Assembly: GCF_002119685.1 (NCBI RefSeq) | Contig: NZ_CP021108.1 | Location: 1,674,001 to 1,738,000, forward strand | Source: Bordetella genomosp. 8 | Lineage (GTDB): Bacteria; Pseudomonadota; Gammaproteobacteria; Burkholderiales; Burkholderiaceae_B | Direction: 5' to 3' | Length of the DNA: 64,000 nt | Part shown: positions 51,760 through 61,703 of the stretch, piece by piece | How the letters are laid out: each line of letters begins with the position of its first letter | How positions within the stretch are numbered: the first letter of the stretch is position 1 | Program-made: the position numbers and the translations under genes | The notes under the pieces: generated by a model | Told to the model about the DNA's origin: nothing | Databases searched by the model: none | What the model saw: only the letters and a program-made list of their open reading frames with translations

Positions 51760-52316
51760 GGGAGTGTCCGGACGCGTGGACGTACCGGGCGGCAAGGCGT
51801 GCCGTGGCAGACCATGTCGGACGGCATATCCTTGAAGACGGAGCTGCGCGCGCCCACCACGGCATTGCGGTGGATGGTGACGCCCGGCGCGATGAACACG
51901 TCCGTCGCGATCCAGGCGCCGTCCTCGATGACGATGGGCCTGCCGCGGATCGGAAACTCCGGCAGGGCGGCGTCATGGTCGCCGGCACAGAGATAGCCGC
52001 GCTGCGAAACGACCGCATGGTTGCCGATATCGATGTCGGCCAGGCTGTAGAGCACGACGTCGTCGCCGATCCAGGAGTAATCGCCGATGCGCACCTTCCA
52101 GGGGTAGGTGATCTTGGCGCTGGCACGCACCAGCACCTTGTGTCCCACCTGCGCGCCGAACAGGCGCAACAGGAAGCGGCGGAAGCCGTAGGCGAACTGT
52201 GGCGAATAGCGGAACGCGGTGCTTTGCACCATCCACCACAGTTGCACGTACAGGGCGTTCCTGCCGCGGAAGCCGGCCGGCATCTGGAATTGGTTGAGTC
52301 TCTGGAAAGTATCCAT
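51756..52316 (-). CDS. wcaF: Hexapeptide-repeat acetyltransferase, WcaF-like
   Basis: The 186-residue protein carries left-handed beta-helix hexapeptide repeats (VLVRASAKITYPWKVRIGDY; VIEDGAWIATDVFIAPGVTI; NAVVGARSSVFKDMP) typical of WcaF-type O-acetyltransferases. It should place an acetyl group on a sugar of the exopolysaccharide. It starts 15 bases after the preceding glycosyltransferase gene and its stop overlaps the WcaI-like start, which is the colanic acid gene neighbourhood. Confidence 0.92.
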   Translation of the reverse strand: MDTFQRLNQFQMPAGFRGRNALYVQLWWMVQSTAFRYSPQFAYGFRRFLLRLFGAQVGHKVLVRASAKITYPWKVRIGDYSWIGDDVVLYSLADIDIGNHAVVSQRGYLCAGDHDAALPEFPIRGRPIVIEDGAWIATDVFIAPGVTIHRNAVVGARSSVFKDMPSDMVCHGTPCRPVRPRVRTLP

Positions 52317-52331
52317 GGCCGACTCCTTCTT

Positions 52332-53225
52332 CTAGTGGGTACCGCCACGCAGGGCGTCTGCTTCCGCGTCGGCGGTGGGTGAGGCGGTGGCCATCGCGGC
52401 GCGCAGTTCGCGCGACTTGATGCCGATCTGCCAGTAGTACATGGACCGTGCCACGGCGTAGTCCAGCCCGGCCTTGCCGTCCAGGAAACCCAGGCGCAGG
52501 ATGTAGCAATGCACGAAGGCGGCGACGGCCTTGAAGGGCATGGCCGCGAAGATCCGCTTCATCAGGGAACGCATGCCGACGTTGGCCTCGCGCGGGTCGT
52601 TCAGCAGGCCCTTGACGCGCAGGTTGGCTTCCCAGTCGGAATACTTGTTGTGCTTGTCGAAGTAGTGGTACAGGCCATCGTGGTCGTGATGCGCCATGCG
52701 GCCCTTGAGCAGGAACACCGGGCCGGTCACCTGCGGCTGGTAGTGGCCTTCCACTTCCCACATATTCGCCACGTCCAGGTCGTTGTAGTCCAGGAAGCGC
52801 GAGCGCGTCCGCGACAGCAGGATCAGTTTGTAGACCCGATGGCCGTAGTTCAGCTGCTTGCCGCAGAATACGTAGTTGAAGCCTACGAAAGCGCCGCCGG
52901 CGCCCTGGGCGAAGCGTGGCAGGCAGGCGTCGATTTCGCGCGCCAGCTCGGGACTCATCACTTCGTCGGCGTCGACGTACAGAACCACGTCATGCTTGAA
53001 GGGCAGGTTGTCCAGGCACCATTGCTTCTTCTTGGGATAGCGCTTGTTCCATTGGAACTGCACCACATGGGCGCCGAGGCCGGTGGCGAGTTCGACGGTG
53101 CGATCCGTGCTGTGGGAATCGACCACGAACACTTCGTCGAAATCGGCCAGCGCCCTCAGGCACTTTTCGATGTTCCGTTCCTCGTTCTTGGTCATGACGA
53201 TGACGGATACCGGTACGCGGTTCAT
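52332..53225 (-). CDS. Glycosyltransferase family 2
   Basis: The 297-residue GT-A enzyme has the nucleotide-binding start VPVSVIVMTKNEERNIEKCL, VDSHSTDRTVEL and the metal motif LYVDADEVMS near residue 85. It closely follows the WaaE/KdtX-like pattern (WNKRYPKKKQWCLDNLP), enzymes that add a beta-linked hexose. The start overlaps the end of the GT4 gene upstream (ATGA). The C-terminal 20 residues are Ala-rich and unconserved. The acceptor sugar is unknown. Confidence 0.92.
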   Translation of the reverse strand: MNRVPVSVIVMTKNEERNIEKCLRALADFDEVFVVDSHSTDRTVELATGLGAHVVQFQWNKRYPKKKQWCLDNLPFKHDVVLYVDADEVMSPELAREIDACLPRFAQGAGGAFVGFNYVFCGKQLNYGHRVYKLILLSRTRSRFLDYNDLDVANMWEVEGHYQPQVTGPVFLLKGRMAHHDHDGLYHYFDKHNKYSDWEANLRVKGLLNDPREANVGMRSLMKRIFAAMPFKAVAAFVHCYILRLGFLDGKAGLDYAVARSMYYWQIGIKSRELRAAMATASPTADAEADALRGGTH

Positions 53226-54376
53226 GTGCGTGCTCCTACGCGGTCCAAGCCACCTTTGCGCAGCAGGGGCTGGAAGAGGTCGGCCACATTGCGGCAATGG
53301 CGTTCCAGGGAAAAGTCCGCGGCCCGCTGGGGACCGAGGTCGGAAAGATGTTCGCGGCGCGGGCGGTCGGCGGCGAGCGACTGGATGGCGTGGGCCACGG
53401 CAGCCGCGTCGCCCACCGGGACCAGCTCGCCGAACTTGCCGTCTTCCAGGATCTCGGCGGGGCCGGATGGGCAATCGGTGGCCACCACCGGCACGCCCAG
53501 GCACAGCGCTTCGACCAGGACGATGCCGAAGCTTTCGCGCTCGGAACACGACAGGAAGATGTCGGCGCTGGCCAGCATGGGGAAGGGATTGTCCACGTGG
53601 CCGACCAGCCTGACCGGGCTGCCGGGCTTGCGCGCGGCGATCTGGGCTTCGAACTCGGCGCGTTGCGGGCCTTCCCCGATGACGGTGAAGACCACGTCCG
53701 GATCGTCCAGGCGGCAGGCGGCGTCGATCAGGGTCTGGAAGCCCTTGGTACTGACCAGGCGGCCGACGGACACCACGTGCAGCTTGCCGTCCTCCGGCAA
53801 CGCCTGGCCCGGCGCACGGGCCTGCGCGCGCACTTCTTCCAGCGGAATGCCGTTGTAGATATGCCGGCACTTCTCCTTCAGGGACGGCACCATGGCGACC
53901 AGGTCCCGCACCACGCCGCGCGATACGCCGACGACTTCGTCATGAGCCCCGTAGCAGACGCGCAGCAGGGCGCGCTTGAGCGCGCCCAGGCTGGTGGAGC
54001 GGTAGTGCGCCGAGGGACTGTTGTGCTCGAAGGCGACCGTGCGGAAGCTGCCGGGCATGAACAGGCGCGCGGCGGCCACCAGGATGTTGCAGATCAATCC
54101 GTGCGAGCACACCACGGCGGGTTGTTCGCGGCGGATCGTCGACATCAGCTTGAGCAGGCTCCAGGGGGCGGACAACTGCATCGCGCGGTTGCCCAGCTTG
54201 CGGGCGACGCCGCGGGTCACATTGGCCTTGCTGGGCGTGAACTCATGCTCGATTTCGCGCATGCAGAACAGGGAAGTGCTGAGCCCGTGCTTGGGCAGTT
54301 CTTCCAGCATGAAGTGGACGCATCGGCCCACGCCACCGCGATGCAGGTCCGGGACAACGAATAGGATATCAACCAT
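53222..54376 (-). CDS. Glycosyltransferase family 4
   Basis: The 384-residue GT-B enzyme shows PDLHRGGVGRCVHFMLEEL at the start (acceptor domain). The donor-site motifs SVGRLVSTKGFQTLIDA, GEGPQRAEFE and SCSERESFGIVLVEALCLGVPVV then follow, including the E-x7-E signature. It transfers a sugar from a nucleotide donor onto the growing repeat unit. It overlaps the polymerase gene upstream by 8 bases and the GT2 gene downstream by ATGA. Confidence 0.93.
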   Translation of the reverse strand: MVDILFVVPDLHRGGVGRCVHFMLEELPKHGLSTSLFCMREIEHEFTPSKANVTRGVARKLGNRAMQLSAPWSLLKLMSTIRREQPAVVCSHGLICNILVAAARLFMPGSFRTVAFEHNSPSAHYRSTSLGALKRALLRVCYGAHDEVVGVSRGVVRDLVAMVPSLKEKCRHIYNGIPLEEVRAQARAPGQALPEDGKLHVVSVGRLVSTKGFQTLIDAACRLDDPDVVFTVIGEGPQRAEFEAQIAARKPGSPVRLVGHVDNPFPMLASADIFLSCSERESFGIVLVEALCLGVPVVATDCPSGPAEILEDGKFGELVPVGDAAAVAHAIQSLAADRPRREHLSDLGPQRAADFSLERHCRNVADLFQPLLRKGGLDRVGART

Positions 54377-55727
54377 GGTGCGGCAACCTCGGGTAGGCGG
54401 TTTTGCCGGGCGACTGCCCGGTCACGATCGGACGCGGATCGCCCTGGGGCGGCCACGCGGGCGGAACAGGCCGTACCGGCGCCACTGGCCGTGCCGCTGC
54501 CGCCTCGAAGGGAGGTTGCGGCGCACGGTAGTTGCGCAACAGGGATAGGCAGTAGGTCAACAGGAAACCGGTCAAGGCGGTCTTGGGCGCGTAGGCCAGG
54601 CCGCCCGAGAGCGAGTCGATGAACACGTAGATAGGCACGCAGGCGATCAGGTAGCGGCGATGCATGTCCAGTCCGACATTGCCGTTGCGCCTGGTCAGCG
54701 ACAGGATCAGGAGCAGCAATGGCGGACCCATGATGATGATCGTGCCGACCAGGCCGAACTTCATCAGGTAGAAGGCCCAGGAGTTGTGGGCGAAGGTGCC
54801 CAGCTCGAATCCGTCTTCGCCCATGACCCAGAAGCGATAGCCCGCGCCGTGGCCGAAGAAGGGCTTCTCGCGGAACTGGCCCATCTGGCCTTCGTACTCC
54901 TGCACGCGCGCGCCGTAGCTGGAATCGTCGTCCAGCGCTTCGACGGTCAGCACGCGGCTGGCCAGCACGTCCAGGTAGCCGATGGCATAGAACACCACCA
55001 GGCCCGCGACGATGGCCGGCGCGAAGATCACCGTGACGCGCTTGAGGGCGCCGACCTTGCCGCCCAGCACCACGGCGATGCCAACCGTGATCGCCAGTTG
55101 CAGGTACTGGCTGCGGTTCAGCGAGAACACCAGGGCCATGAACATGAACATGATCAGGAAATAGGCCGTGCGCGATTTCAACCCCAGTACTTCGCGGAAG
55201 TACAGGATGGAGGTGATCGCCATCGGTATCCCCCAGATCCCCAGGTTCACGTCGCGCACGGGATCCACCGTGCTGAAGCCGATCGCCACCTTGATGATCA
55301 TTTGCGCCGCGACCGCCAGGCCCGCCGCCACGATGGCCCATTGCAGCTTGCGGTAGGCCGCCGGTCCGTCGATGTCCTTGTAGCAAAGGTAGGGCGTGAT
55401 CAGGAAGTACACGACGATGCGCATGTCCCGCAGGGTGTCGCTCAGCTCGATGCCCGGCGGGGGCGGCGCCATGTAGATCAGGTAGCCCCAGGCCAGCAGG
55501 TTCAGGCCCATCAGCGCGGTGATGGGCGGCGAGGGCAGGCGGTAGGCATCGGGGTCGGCCAGCCTGAAGAACTTGACCGCCAGTATGGCGACGAAGATCA
55601 GGTCGAACAGCGACAGCTTGAATCCGCCCACCGCGATCACCAGCGCCTCGTTGCTCATCGCAAGCGAAGTGAACAGGAAGGCGCACAGCAGCGGGACGGT
55701 CGAATAATGCCTTTGGACGTGGCGCAT
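54369..55727 (-). CDS. Polysaccharide polymerase / O-antigen ligase-like membrane protein (Wzy-like)
   Basis: The 452-residue protein has about ten hydrophobic segments and a large periplasmic loop near the C-terminal half (EYEGQMGQFREKPFFGHGAGY, then AHNSWAFYLMKFGLVG), the Wzy_C pattern. Wzy-type proteins polymerise repeat units in the periplasm. The C-terminal 50 residues are Pro/Ala-rich and cytoplasmic. Its place among glycosyltransferases and beside a flippase favours polymerase over ligase. Confidence 0.85.
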   Translation of the reverse strand: MRHVQRHYSTVPLLCAFLFTSLAMSNEALVIAVGGFKLSLFDLIFVAILAVKFFRLADPDAYRLPSPPITALMGLNLLAWGYLIYMAPPPPGIELSDTLRDMRIVVYFLITPYLCYKDIDGPAAYRKLQWAIVAAGLAVAAQMIIKVAIGFSTVDPVRDVNLGIWGIPMAITSILYFREVLGLKSRTAYFLIMFMFMALVFSLNRSQYLQLAITVGIAVVLGGKVGALKRVTVIFAPAIVAGLVVFYAIGYLDVLASRVLTVEALDDDSSYGARVQEYEGQMGQFREKPFFGHGAGYRFWVMGEDGFELGTFAHNSWAFYLMKFGLVGTIIIMGPPLLLLILSLTRRNGNVGLDMHRRYLIACVPIYVFIDSLSGGLAYAPKTALTGFLLTYCLSLLRNYRAPQPPFEAAAARPVAPVRPVPPAWPPQGDPRPIVTGQSPGKTAYPRLPHHG

Positions 55728-55739
55728 GATGGCGGGCCT

Positions 55740-56645
55740 CTAGTGCGCGTTCCAGTCGTCGCGACCGGCCACTTTGTGCAGCAGCTTGTCGAACAGATAG
55801 TCCAGGTCGCCTTGCCGCGCGTGCGCCGCCACCTTGGCGGCACGGCAGGACAGGCCGAACAGCGGGCCGATGCCGCGTTCGGTGGCGCGGATATCGCCGA
55901 TGATCTGCTCGCGTTCGCTTTCCAGCACGTCCTGCAGCAGCGCGGTCTTGGTTTCCTCATGGGCGGTGTAGACGCCCATGGCCGAAGGCACCAGGACGTT
56001 CGGGCCGTCGTGCAGCAGGCGGCTCCACAGCTCCAGGTCCATGCAATAACGCATTTCTTCCTTCAGCAGGCCGTGCCGCTCCAGGCAGTCGCGGCGGAAC
56101 AGCGCCACCTGGTTGGGAATGGACGCCTTGATGATGGTCAGCTTGGAGCGCGTCAGCGGGGTGTAGAAGACCTGGCGGAAGATGCGGTTGTCGGCGTCGG
56201 CGATGTACAGATGGCCGTTGACGATGGGCGGGCGCCGCTTGGCGGCGGCCCGGCCCAGCTTGACCAGGGCGCCGGCGCAATACAGGTCGTCGGAGTTCTG
56301 CCAGCCGACATAGTCGCCGGTGGCCATGGCGAAGCCCTTGTTGATGGCATGCGACTGGCCGCGGTCCTTCTTGCTTTCCCAGTAGGTCAGGTACGGTTCG
56401 TACTTGCGGATGATGTCCACGCTGCCATCGGTGGAGCCGCCGTCCATGATGATGTATTCCAGGTTGGGATAGCCCTGGTTGAGCACGGACAGGATGGTGC
56501 GCTCCAGGAAGCGGGCCTGGTTGTACGACGGCGTGACCACCGTGACCTTAGGCAGGCTGTCGGCGTCTTGCGGCGGCGGCGGGATCTGCAGCCGGCTGAC
56601 GAAGTCGACCAGGGCCCGGGTGGATTTCAAATGGCGCTTGCGCAT
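55740..56645 (-). CDS. Glycosyltransferase family 2
   Basis: The 301-residue GT-A enzyme has KVTVVTPSYNQARFLERTIL, the metal/nucleotide motif IIMDGGSTDGSVDIIRKY and GQSHAINKGFAMATGDYVGW with NSDD. I choose the ATG at 56645, which has GAGG at the right distance; the ATG at 56660 lacks a ribosome site. The frame remains open to 56792 but that overlaps the flippase gene. The donor and linkage are unknown. Confidence 0.9.
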   Translation of the reverse strand: MRKRHLKSTRALVDFVSRLQIPPPPQDADSLPKVTVVTPSYNQARFLERTILSVLNQGYPNLEYIIMDGGSTDGSVDIIRKYEPYLTYWESKKDRGQSHAINKGFAMATGDYVGWQNSDDLYCAGALVKLGRAAAKRRPPIVNGHLYIADADNRIFRQVFYTPLTRSKLTIIKASIPNQVALFRRDCLERHGLLKEEMRYCMDLELWSRLLHDGPNVLVPSAMGVYTAHEETKTALLQDVLESEREQIIGDIRATERGIGPLFGLSCRAAKVAAHARQGDLDYLFDKLLHKVAGRDDWNAH

Positions 56646-56671
56646 CAAAGACCTCAGCATAGGCGTGAAAC

Positions 56672-58003
56672 TTATCGTGTTGCGGTGGTGACCGGCCGTT
56701 GCGCGTGCGGCACCAGTGGCGGCGGCCGCGACTGGCGCAGGGCCAGGTAGATGCCGTACAGCGTCGTGACCGAATAGGCGATGCGAGCCCAACCCGCGGC
56801 GCTTTCGCCCACCGGCGCCACCAGCATGAACAGCACGCAGACCATGCTCAGGCCGGCCAGCCCGTTCAGCACGGCCACCGCGCGGCTATTACCCAATCCC
56901 AACAGGGAAAAGTGCGCCACGACGTTCAGCGACAGCAGGCCGGCGGCGACGATCAGCAGCCGGAAGGTCAGCAGGTGGCCCGGCGTATAGGCATGGCCCA
57001 GCATCAGGGAGAGCACGGGCGCGCTGATGGCCAGGGCGACCGCGGTGCCCAGGACGGACAGCGTCAGGTTGACCGCCATCAGCCGGCGCACTTCCCGGTA
57101 CACGGCGCGCACGCTGTCGGCGCCCGCGGCCAGGTGGCTGATGCGCGGCATGGTCTTCTGGAACACGGCGACGGACGCGGTATGGATCATCTGGCCGATC
57201 TGCGCGCCCACCGTATAGATCGCCAGCGTCGCGGGACCCAGCAACGATCCCACCAGGATGCGGTCCACCGAGCCGAAGGCCACGGCGCTCAGGCTGTTCA
57301 GCCAGGACCACCGCGAAAACCGGAAGGCCGCGCCCATGGCGCCACGGTCCATCAGCGGACGCACCACGTAGTGTCCGTCGTGCCGCGCGAACAGGTGCAT
57401 CTTGATCAGTCCGGTCGCCAGCAGGCCGCCCGCCTGCGTCATGGCGGCCATGGTGGGCGACTGGGTGATCACCGCCACCGTGCAGGTGACGGTGTAGGCC
57501 GCGAGGCGGCCGCCGACCTCGCACAGCGCGGTGGTGGCGAAAGCCTCGCGTCCTTTCAGGCAGCCGGTGAACAACTGGTCGAATTGCTGGCTCAGGTAGA
57601 CGATCATCGCCGGGAGCGCCAGCGTCGATACGGCGATGCCGCCGAACGTCGCGTGCGGCCACAGCCAGGACACGCCTCCCCAGGCCAGCAGGGCGACCGC
57701 CATCACGAAAACCAGCGCACAGCCCACCAGGGCGAAGCTCACGCTGGCGCCGCGCATGGCGCCTCCCGGCTCGTGCAGGCGCTCGGACACCAGCTTGGTG
57801 CCGGTGACCGCGGCGCCCAGGTTGGCGACGTTGCCGAAGCCGGCCAGCGCCATGATCATGGCGAACTGGCCGAAGCCCACCGTGCCGAGCTGGCGCAGGA
57901 GTATGGGCGTGGCCGCCAGCGCGACCAGCGGTCCCAGCCCATATTCCATCAGCCCCCAGAACGAAGCGTTTCCGGAGATGTACTTCTTGACGAGCACACG
58001 CAT
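56672..58003 (-). CDS. Polysaccharide flippase (Wzx-like)
   Basis: The 443-residue protein has about 12-14 hydrophobic segments spread over its whole length and starts with SFWGLMEYGLGPLVALAATP, the N-terminal pattern of oligosaccharide flippases (MOP superfamily). It should move the undecaprenyl-linked repeat unit across the inner membrane for the polymerase to join. A 58-base gap separates it from the fcl gene upstream. Confidence 0.88.
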   Translation of the reverse strand: MRVLVKKYISGNASFWGLMEYGLGPLVALAATPILLRQLGTVGFGQFAMIMALAGFGNVANLGAAVTGTKLVSERLHEPGGAMRGASVSFALVGCALVFVMAVALLAWGGVSWLWPHATFGGIAVSTLALPAMIVYLSQQFDQLFTGCLKGREAFATTALCEVGGRLAAYTVTCTVAVITQSPTMAAMTQAGGLLATGLIKMHLFARHDGHYVVRPLMDRGAMGAAFRFSRWSWLNSLSAVAFGSVDRILVGSLLGPATLAIYTVGAQIGQMIHTASVAVFQKTMPRISHLAAGADSVRAVYREVRRLMAVNLTLSVLGTAVALAISAPVLSLMLGHAYTPGHLLTFRLLIVAAGLLSLNVVAHFSLLGLGNSRAVAVLNGLAGLSMVCVLFMLVAPVGESAAGWARIAYSVTTLYGIYLALRQSRPPPLVPHAQRPVTTATR

Positions 58004-58060
58004 GAGCGCGATTCCCCTACGTCGGTTGTCGGTTTGCGCGAGCCCTGGTGACGGGCCTGC

Positions 58061-59014
58061 CTAGGCAAGCGGTAGCGCCTGCCTTGGGGCGTGGCGCAGG
58101 TAGTCGTGGTAGGTGGATTCGATACCCTGGCGCAGGCCCATTTCCGCGCGCCAGCCCAGCGCCTGTATGCGGCTGACGTCCAGCAGCTTGCGCGGCGTGC
58201 CGTCCGGCTTGCTGGTGTCGTACACCAGCTCGCCGTGATAGCCCACCGCCTGCGCCACCATGGCGGCCAGTTCCGCGATCGACACGTCGGTACCGACGCC
58301 GATGTTGTAGACGCCTTGGGCGCTATCCGATTCGGCCAGCGTGACGCAGGCGCGCGCCAGGTCGTCCACGTGCAGGAACTCGCGCCGCGGCTGCCCGGTG
58401 CCCCAGATGGTGACGGTGGGCGAGCCCTGTTCCCGCGCCTCATGGAACTTGCGGATCAGCGCCGGCAGCACGTGGCTGCTTTCCAGGTCGTAGTTGTCGT
58501 TGGGGCCGTACAGGTTCGTCGGCATGGCGCACAGGTAGCGTGCGCCATACTGTCGGTTGTAGGCCTCGCACAGCTTCAGCCCGGCGATCTTGGCGATGGC
58601 ATAGGGTTCGTTGGTCGGCTCCAGCGGCCCGGTCAGCAGTACGTCCTCGCCCATGGGTTGCGGCGCCATCTTGGGATAGATGCACGACGATCCCAGGAAC
58701 AGCAGGCGCTTGACGCCGGCCGCGTGTGCCGCATGGATGACGTTGCATTCCATCATCAGGTTGCGGTACAGGAAGTCTACCGGATAATCCCGGTTGGCCA
58801 GGATGCCGCCCACCTTGGCCGCCGCCAGGTACACCGTATCCACCTTCTGCGTGCAGAAGAAGCGGTTGACCTGGTTCTGGTTCTCCAGGTCCAGCTCGGC
58901 GTGCGTGCGCGTGATGATGTTGCGATACCCGCGCTGCCGCAGTTCGCGTTCGATCGCCGAGCCGACCATGCCCCGATGTCCGGCAACGAAGATATGCTGT
59001 TCCAGGTCCGCCAT
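58061..59014 (-). CDS. fcl: GDP-L-fucose synthase
   Basis: The 317-residue NADPH-dependent epimerase/reductase has the dinucleotide motif [18 protein letters not shown] (residues about 12-29) and the catalytic [18 protein letters not shown] with the Y-x3-K pair, plus [13 protein letters not shown]. It converts GDP-4-keto-6-deoxymannose, the product of the gmd gene 4 bases upstream, to GDP-L-fucose. Length matches E. coli WcaG (about 321). It shows that this exopolysaccharide contains fucose. Confidence 0.96.
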   Translation of the reverse strand: MADLEQHIFVAGHRGMVGSAIERELRQRGYRNIITRTHAELDLENQNQVNRFFCTQKVDTVYLAAAKVGGILANRDYPVDFLYRNLMMECNVIHAAHAAGVKRLLFLGSSCIYPKMAPQPMGEDVLLTGPLEPTNEPYAIAKIAGLKLCEAYNRQYGARYLCAMPTNLYGPNDNYDLESSHVLPALIRKFHEAREQGSPTVTIWGTGQPRREFLHVDDLARACVTLAESDSAQGVYNIGVGTDVSIAELAAMVAQAVGYHGELVYDTSKPDGTPRKLLDVSRIQALGWRAEMGLRQGIESTYHDYLRHAPRQALPLA

Positions 59015-59018
59015 GACG

Positions 59019-60131
59019 CTACTCCTTGTAGGCGTACACTTCGTAGCCGTTCTGCTCGACCAGGGCGTCGCGCTGGGCTTCCTTCAGGTCGCTGGCGATC
59101 ATTTCCTTCACCAGGCCTTCGAAGCTCGTGCGCGGCGTCCAGCCCAGCTTCTCGCGGGCCTTGGTCGGATCGCCCAGCAGGGTCTCGACTTCGGTGGGGC
59201 GGAAGTAGCGCGGGTCGACACGCACGATCACCTGGCCGGGCTTGACGGCGTCATAGGCCGGGCTCAGCAGCACCGTCGCGGTTTCGTTCACGCCTTCGCC
59301 TTCCCAGGCCAGCAGCAGGCCCAGCTCGCGCGCGGCGACGTTGATGAAGTCGCGCACGCTGTATTGCATCCCCGTGGCGATCACGAAATCTTCCGGCTTG
59401 TCCTGCTGCAGCATCAGCCACTGCATCTCGACGTAGTCGCGTGCATGGCCCCAGTCGCGCAGCGCGGACAGGTTGCCCAGGTAGAGGCAGTCTTCCAGGC
59501 CCAGGGCGATGCGGGCCAGCGCACGCGTGATCTTGCGCGTGACGAAGGTTTCCCCGCGGCGCGGCGATTCGTGGTTGAACAGGATGCCGTTGCAGGCATA
59601 CATGCCGTAGGCTTCGCGATAGTTCACGCAGATCCAGTAGGCGTACAGCTTGGCGACCGCGTAGGGGCTGCGCGGGTAGAAGGGCGTGGTTTCCTTCTGG
59701 GGGACTTCCTGCACCATCCCGTACAGCTCGGACGTGGACGCCTGGTACAGGCGGGTGCGATCCTCCATTTTCAGGATGCGCATCGCTTCCAGCAGGCGCA
59801 GGGTGCCCAGGCCATCGGCGTTGGCGGTGTACTCGGGTTCTTCGAACGAGACGCCGACGTGGCTTTGCGCGGCCAGGTTGTAGATTTCATCCGGCTGCAC
59901 GGCCTGGACGATGCGGATCAGGCTGCAGGCGTCGGTCATGTCGCCGTGATGCAGCACGAAGTTGCGCGGGCTGGTGTGCGGATCCTGGTACAGATGGTCG
60001 ATACGGGCGGTATTGAACAAGGAGGCGCGGCGCTTGATGCCATGCACCTCGTAGCCCTTGTCCAGCAGGAATTCGGCGAGATAGGCGCCGTCCTGGCCGG
60101 TAATTCCCGTAATCAATGCCCGTTTTGGCAT
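59019..60131 (-). CDS. gmd: GDP-mannose 4,6-dehydratase
   Basis: The 370-residue enzyme has [20 protein letters not shown] (residues 7-26), the catalytic [12 protein letters not shown] with the Y-x3-K pair, and the [18 protein letters not shown] segment, all diagnostic of Gmd. It makes GDP-4-keto-6-deoxy-D-mannose for fcl. A hairpin-bearing 147-base gap separates it from manC upstream. Confidence 0.97.
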   Translation of the reverse strand: MPKRALITGITGQDGAYLAEFLLDKGYEVHGIKRRASLFNTARIDHLYQDPHTSPRNFVLHHGDMTDACSLIRIVQAVQPDEIYNLAAQSHVGVSFEEPEYTANADGLGTLRLLEAMRILKMEDRTRLYQASTSELYGMVQEVPQKETTPFYPRSPYAVAKLYAYWICVNYREAYGMYACNGILFNHESPRRGETFVTRKITRALARIALGLEDCLYLGNLSALRDWGHARDYVEMQWLMLQQDKPEDFVIATGMQYSVRDFINVAARELGLLLAWEGEGVNETATVLLSPAYDAVKPGQVIVRVDPRYFRPTEVETLLGDPTKAREKLGWTPRTSFEGLVKEMIASDLKEAQRDALVEQNGYEVYAYKE

Positions 60132-60240
60132 GGCTGTGTCCTTAAGGCTGAGAGGTCCAAGAAGAGTACTGAGGTAGCGCTAGCCGGGGTATCGGCCGGA
60201 AGGTCTAAGACACGGCCCTGGGGGCCGGCCACACGAAGGA

Positions 60241-60271
60241 GGCGCCGGGCCCGTCTCCCGGGCGCGGCGCC
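60241..60271 (-). other. GC-rich hairpin between manC and gmd
   Basis: GGCGCC arms (60241-60246 and 60266-60271) enclose an inner GCCCG/CGGGC stem (60249-60253 with 60259-60263) and loop TCTCC. It begins a few bases after the manC stop in transcript order. No U-run follows, so it may stabilise or process the mRNA, or weaken read-through into gmd. Confidence 0.4.
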
Positions 60272-60278
60272 GCGGGCG

Positions 60279-61703
60279 TCAGACGCGCCCGTACATGTCC
60301 TCGAAACGCACGATGTCGTCCTCGCCCAGGTAGGCGCCGGACTGCACTTCGATGAGCTCCAGCGGGATCTTGCCGGGGTTCTCCAGGCAGTGGACCTCGC
60401 CGAGCGGGATGTAGGTGGACTGGTTTTCGGAGAGCAGGAAGGTGCGGTCGCCGTTGTGGATGCGCGCCGTGCCCGAGACGACCACCCAGTGTTCCGCGCG
60501 ATGATGATGCATTTGTGACGACAGGCGCGCGCCCGGCTTCACGGTGATGCGCTTGATCTGGTAACGCGGGCCCTGGCCGATGGAGTCGTAGGATCCCCAT
60601 GGGCGCTTGACTTCGCGGTGGTGGGTCATCTCGTGCCGGTGCTGGGCGCGGAAGGTCTCCACCACGCGCTTGACGTCCTGGGTGTGGTCCTTGTGCACCA
60701 CCAGGACCGCGTCGGCGGTCTCGATGACCACGATGTTGTCCAGGCCGATGGTGGCGACCAGCCGGTTGGTGGAGTGCACCAGGCAGTTGCGCGAGTCCTC
60801 GATCAACACGTCGCCCGCCGTCGAGTTGCCGTCGGCGCACTTGGTCGCGATGTCCCAGACCGCGTCCCAGGCGCCGACGTCGCTCCAGCCGGCATCCAGG
60901 GGCACGGCGACCGCGCTGTCGGTACGTTCCATCACCGCATAGTCGATGGAATCGCTGGGGCAGGCCGCGAAGGCGGCCGCGTCCAGGCGGAACGCGCTGT
61001 CGTCGCCCACGCCGTCGCGCACCGCGGCGCGGACGGCGTCCAGCATGGCCGGCGCCAGCCGTTCCAGTTCGCCCAGGAATACCGAGGCGCGGAAGGCGAA
61101 CATGCCGCTGTTCCAGTAGTAGCCGCCATCGCGCAGGAATTCTTCGGCGCGTTCGGCATTGGGCTTTTCCACGAAAGCCTCTACGCGGCGCCATGCGCCG
61201 TCGGATGGCTCGGTGCGCAGGTAGCCATAGCCGGTGAGCGGCGCGCTCGGCCGTATGCCGAAGGTCACCAGGGCGCCGTTGCTGGCGGCCTCATGGGCCA
61301 CACGGAAGGCGTCGCGCAGGGCTTCGCCTTCTTCCATGACGTGGTCCGAGGGCACGACCAGCATGACCGGATCCTCGCCATCGCGCATGGCGCGCAGCGC
61401 GGCGGCCGCGATGGCGGGTGCCGTATTGCGCGCGCAGGGTTCGAGCAGAAGTTCGGGCTGGATGTCGTCCAGCTCCTGCAGCTGCTCGGCGGCGATGAAG
61501 CGGTGCGCGTCGTTGCAGACCAGCAACGGACGCGTGGCGTCGGCGCTGTTTGCGAGGCGCATCACGGTGTTCTGCAGCAGGCTGCGCTCGCCCGTCAGGC
61601 GGATGAACTGCTTGGGCAGCAGCTCACGCGAAAGCGGCCACAGGCGCGAACCGGATCCGCCGCAGAGGATGACGGGGCGAAACTCGGGATAGGGTCCAGT
61701 CAT
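60279..61703 (-). CDS. manC: Mannose-1-phosphate guanylyltransferase / mannose-6-phosphate isomerase
   Basis: The 474-residue bifunctional enzyme starts with the pyrophosphorylase signature LCGGSGSRLWPLSRELLPKQ, has FVEKPN near residue 177, and ends with a type II PMI cupin (KPGARLSSQMHHHRAEHWVV). It makes mannose-6-phosphate from fructose-6-phosphate and GDP-mannose from mannose-1-phosphate. The phosphomannomutase that links them is not in this window. It overlaps the gmm gene upstream by ATGA. Confidence 0.96.
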   Translation of the reverse strand: MTGPYPEFRPVILCGGSGSRLWPLSRELLPKQFIRLTGERSLLQNTVMRLANSADATRPLLVCNDAHRFIAAEQLQELDDIQPELLLEPCARNTAPAIAAAALRAMRDGEDPVMLVVPSDHVMEEGEALRDAFRVAHEAASNGALVTFGIRPSAPLTGYGYLRTEPSDGAWRRVEAFVEKPNAERAEEFLRDGGYYWNSGMFAFRASVFLGELERLAPAMLDAVRAAVRDGVGDDSAFRLDAAAFAACPSDSIDYAVMERTDSAVAVPLDAGWSDVGAWDAVWDIATKCADGNSTAGDVLIEDSRNCLVHSTNRLVATIGLDNIVVIETADAVLVVHKDHTQDVKRVVETFRAQHRHEMTHHREVKRPWGSYDSIGQGPRYQIKRITVKPGARLSSQMHHHRAEHWVVVSGTARIHNGDRTFLLSENQSTYIPLGEVHCLENPGKIPLELIEVQSGAYLGEDDIVRFEDMYGRV

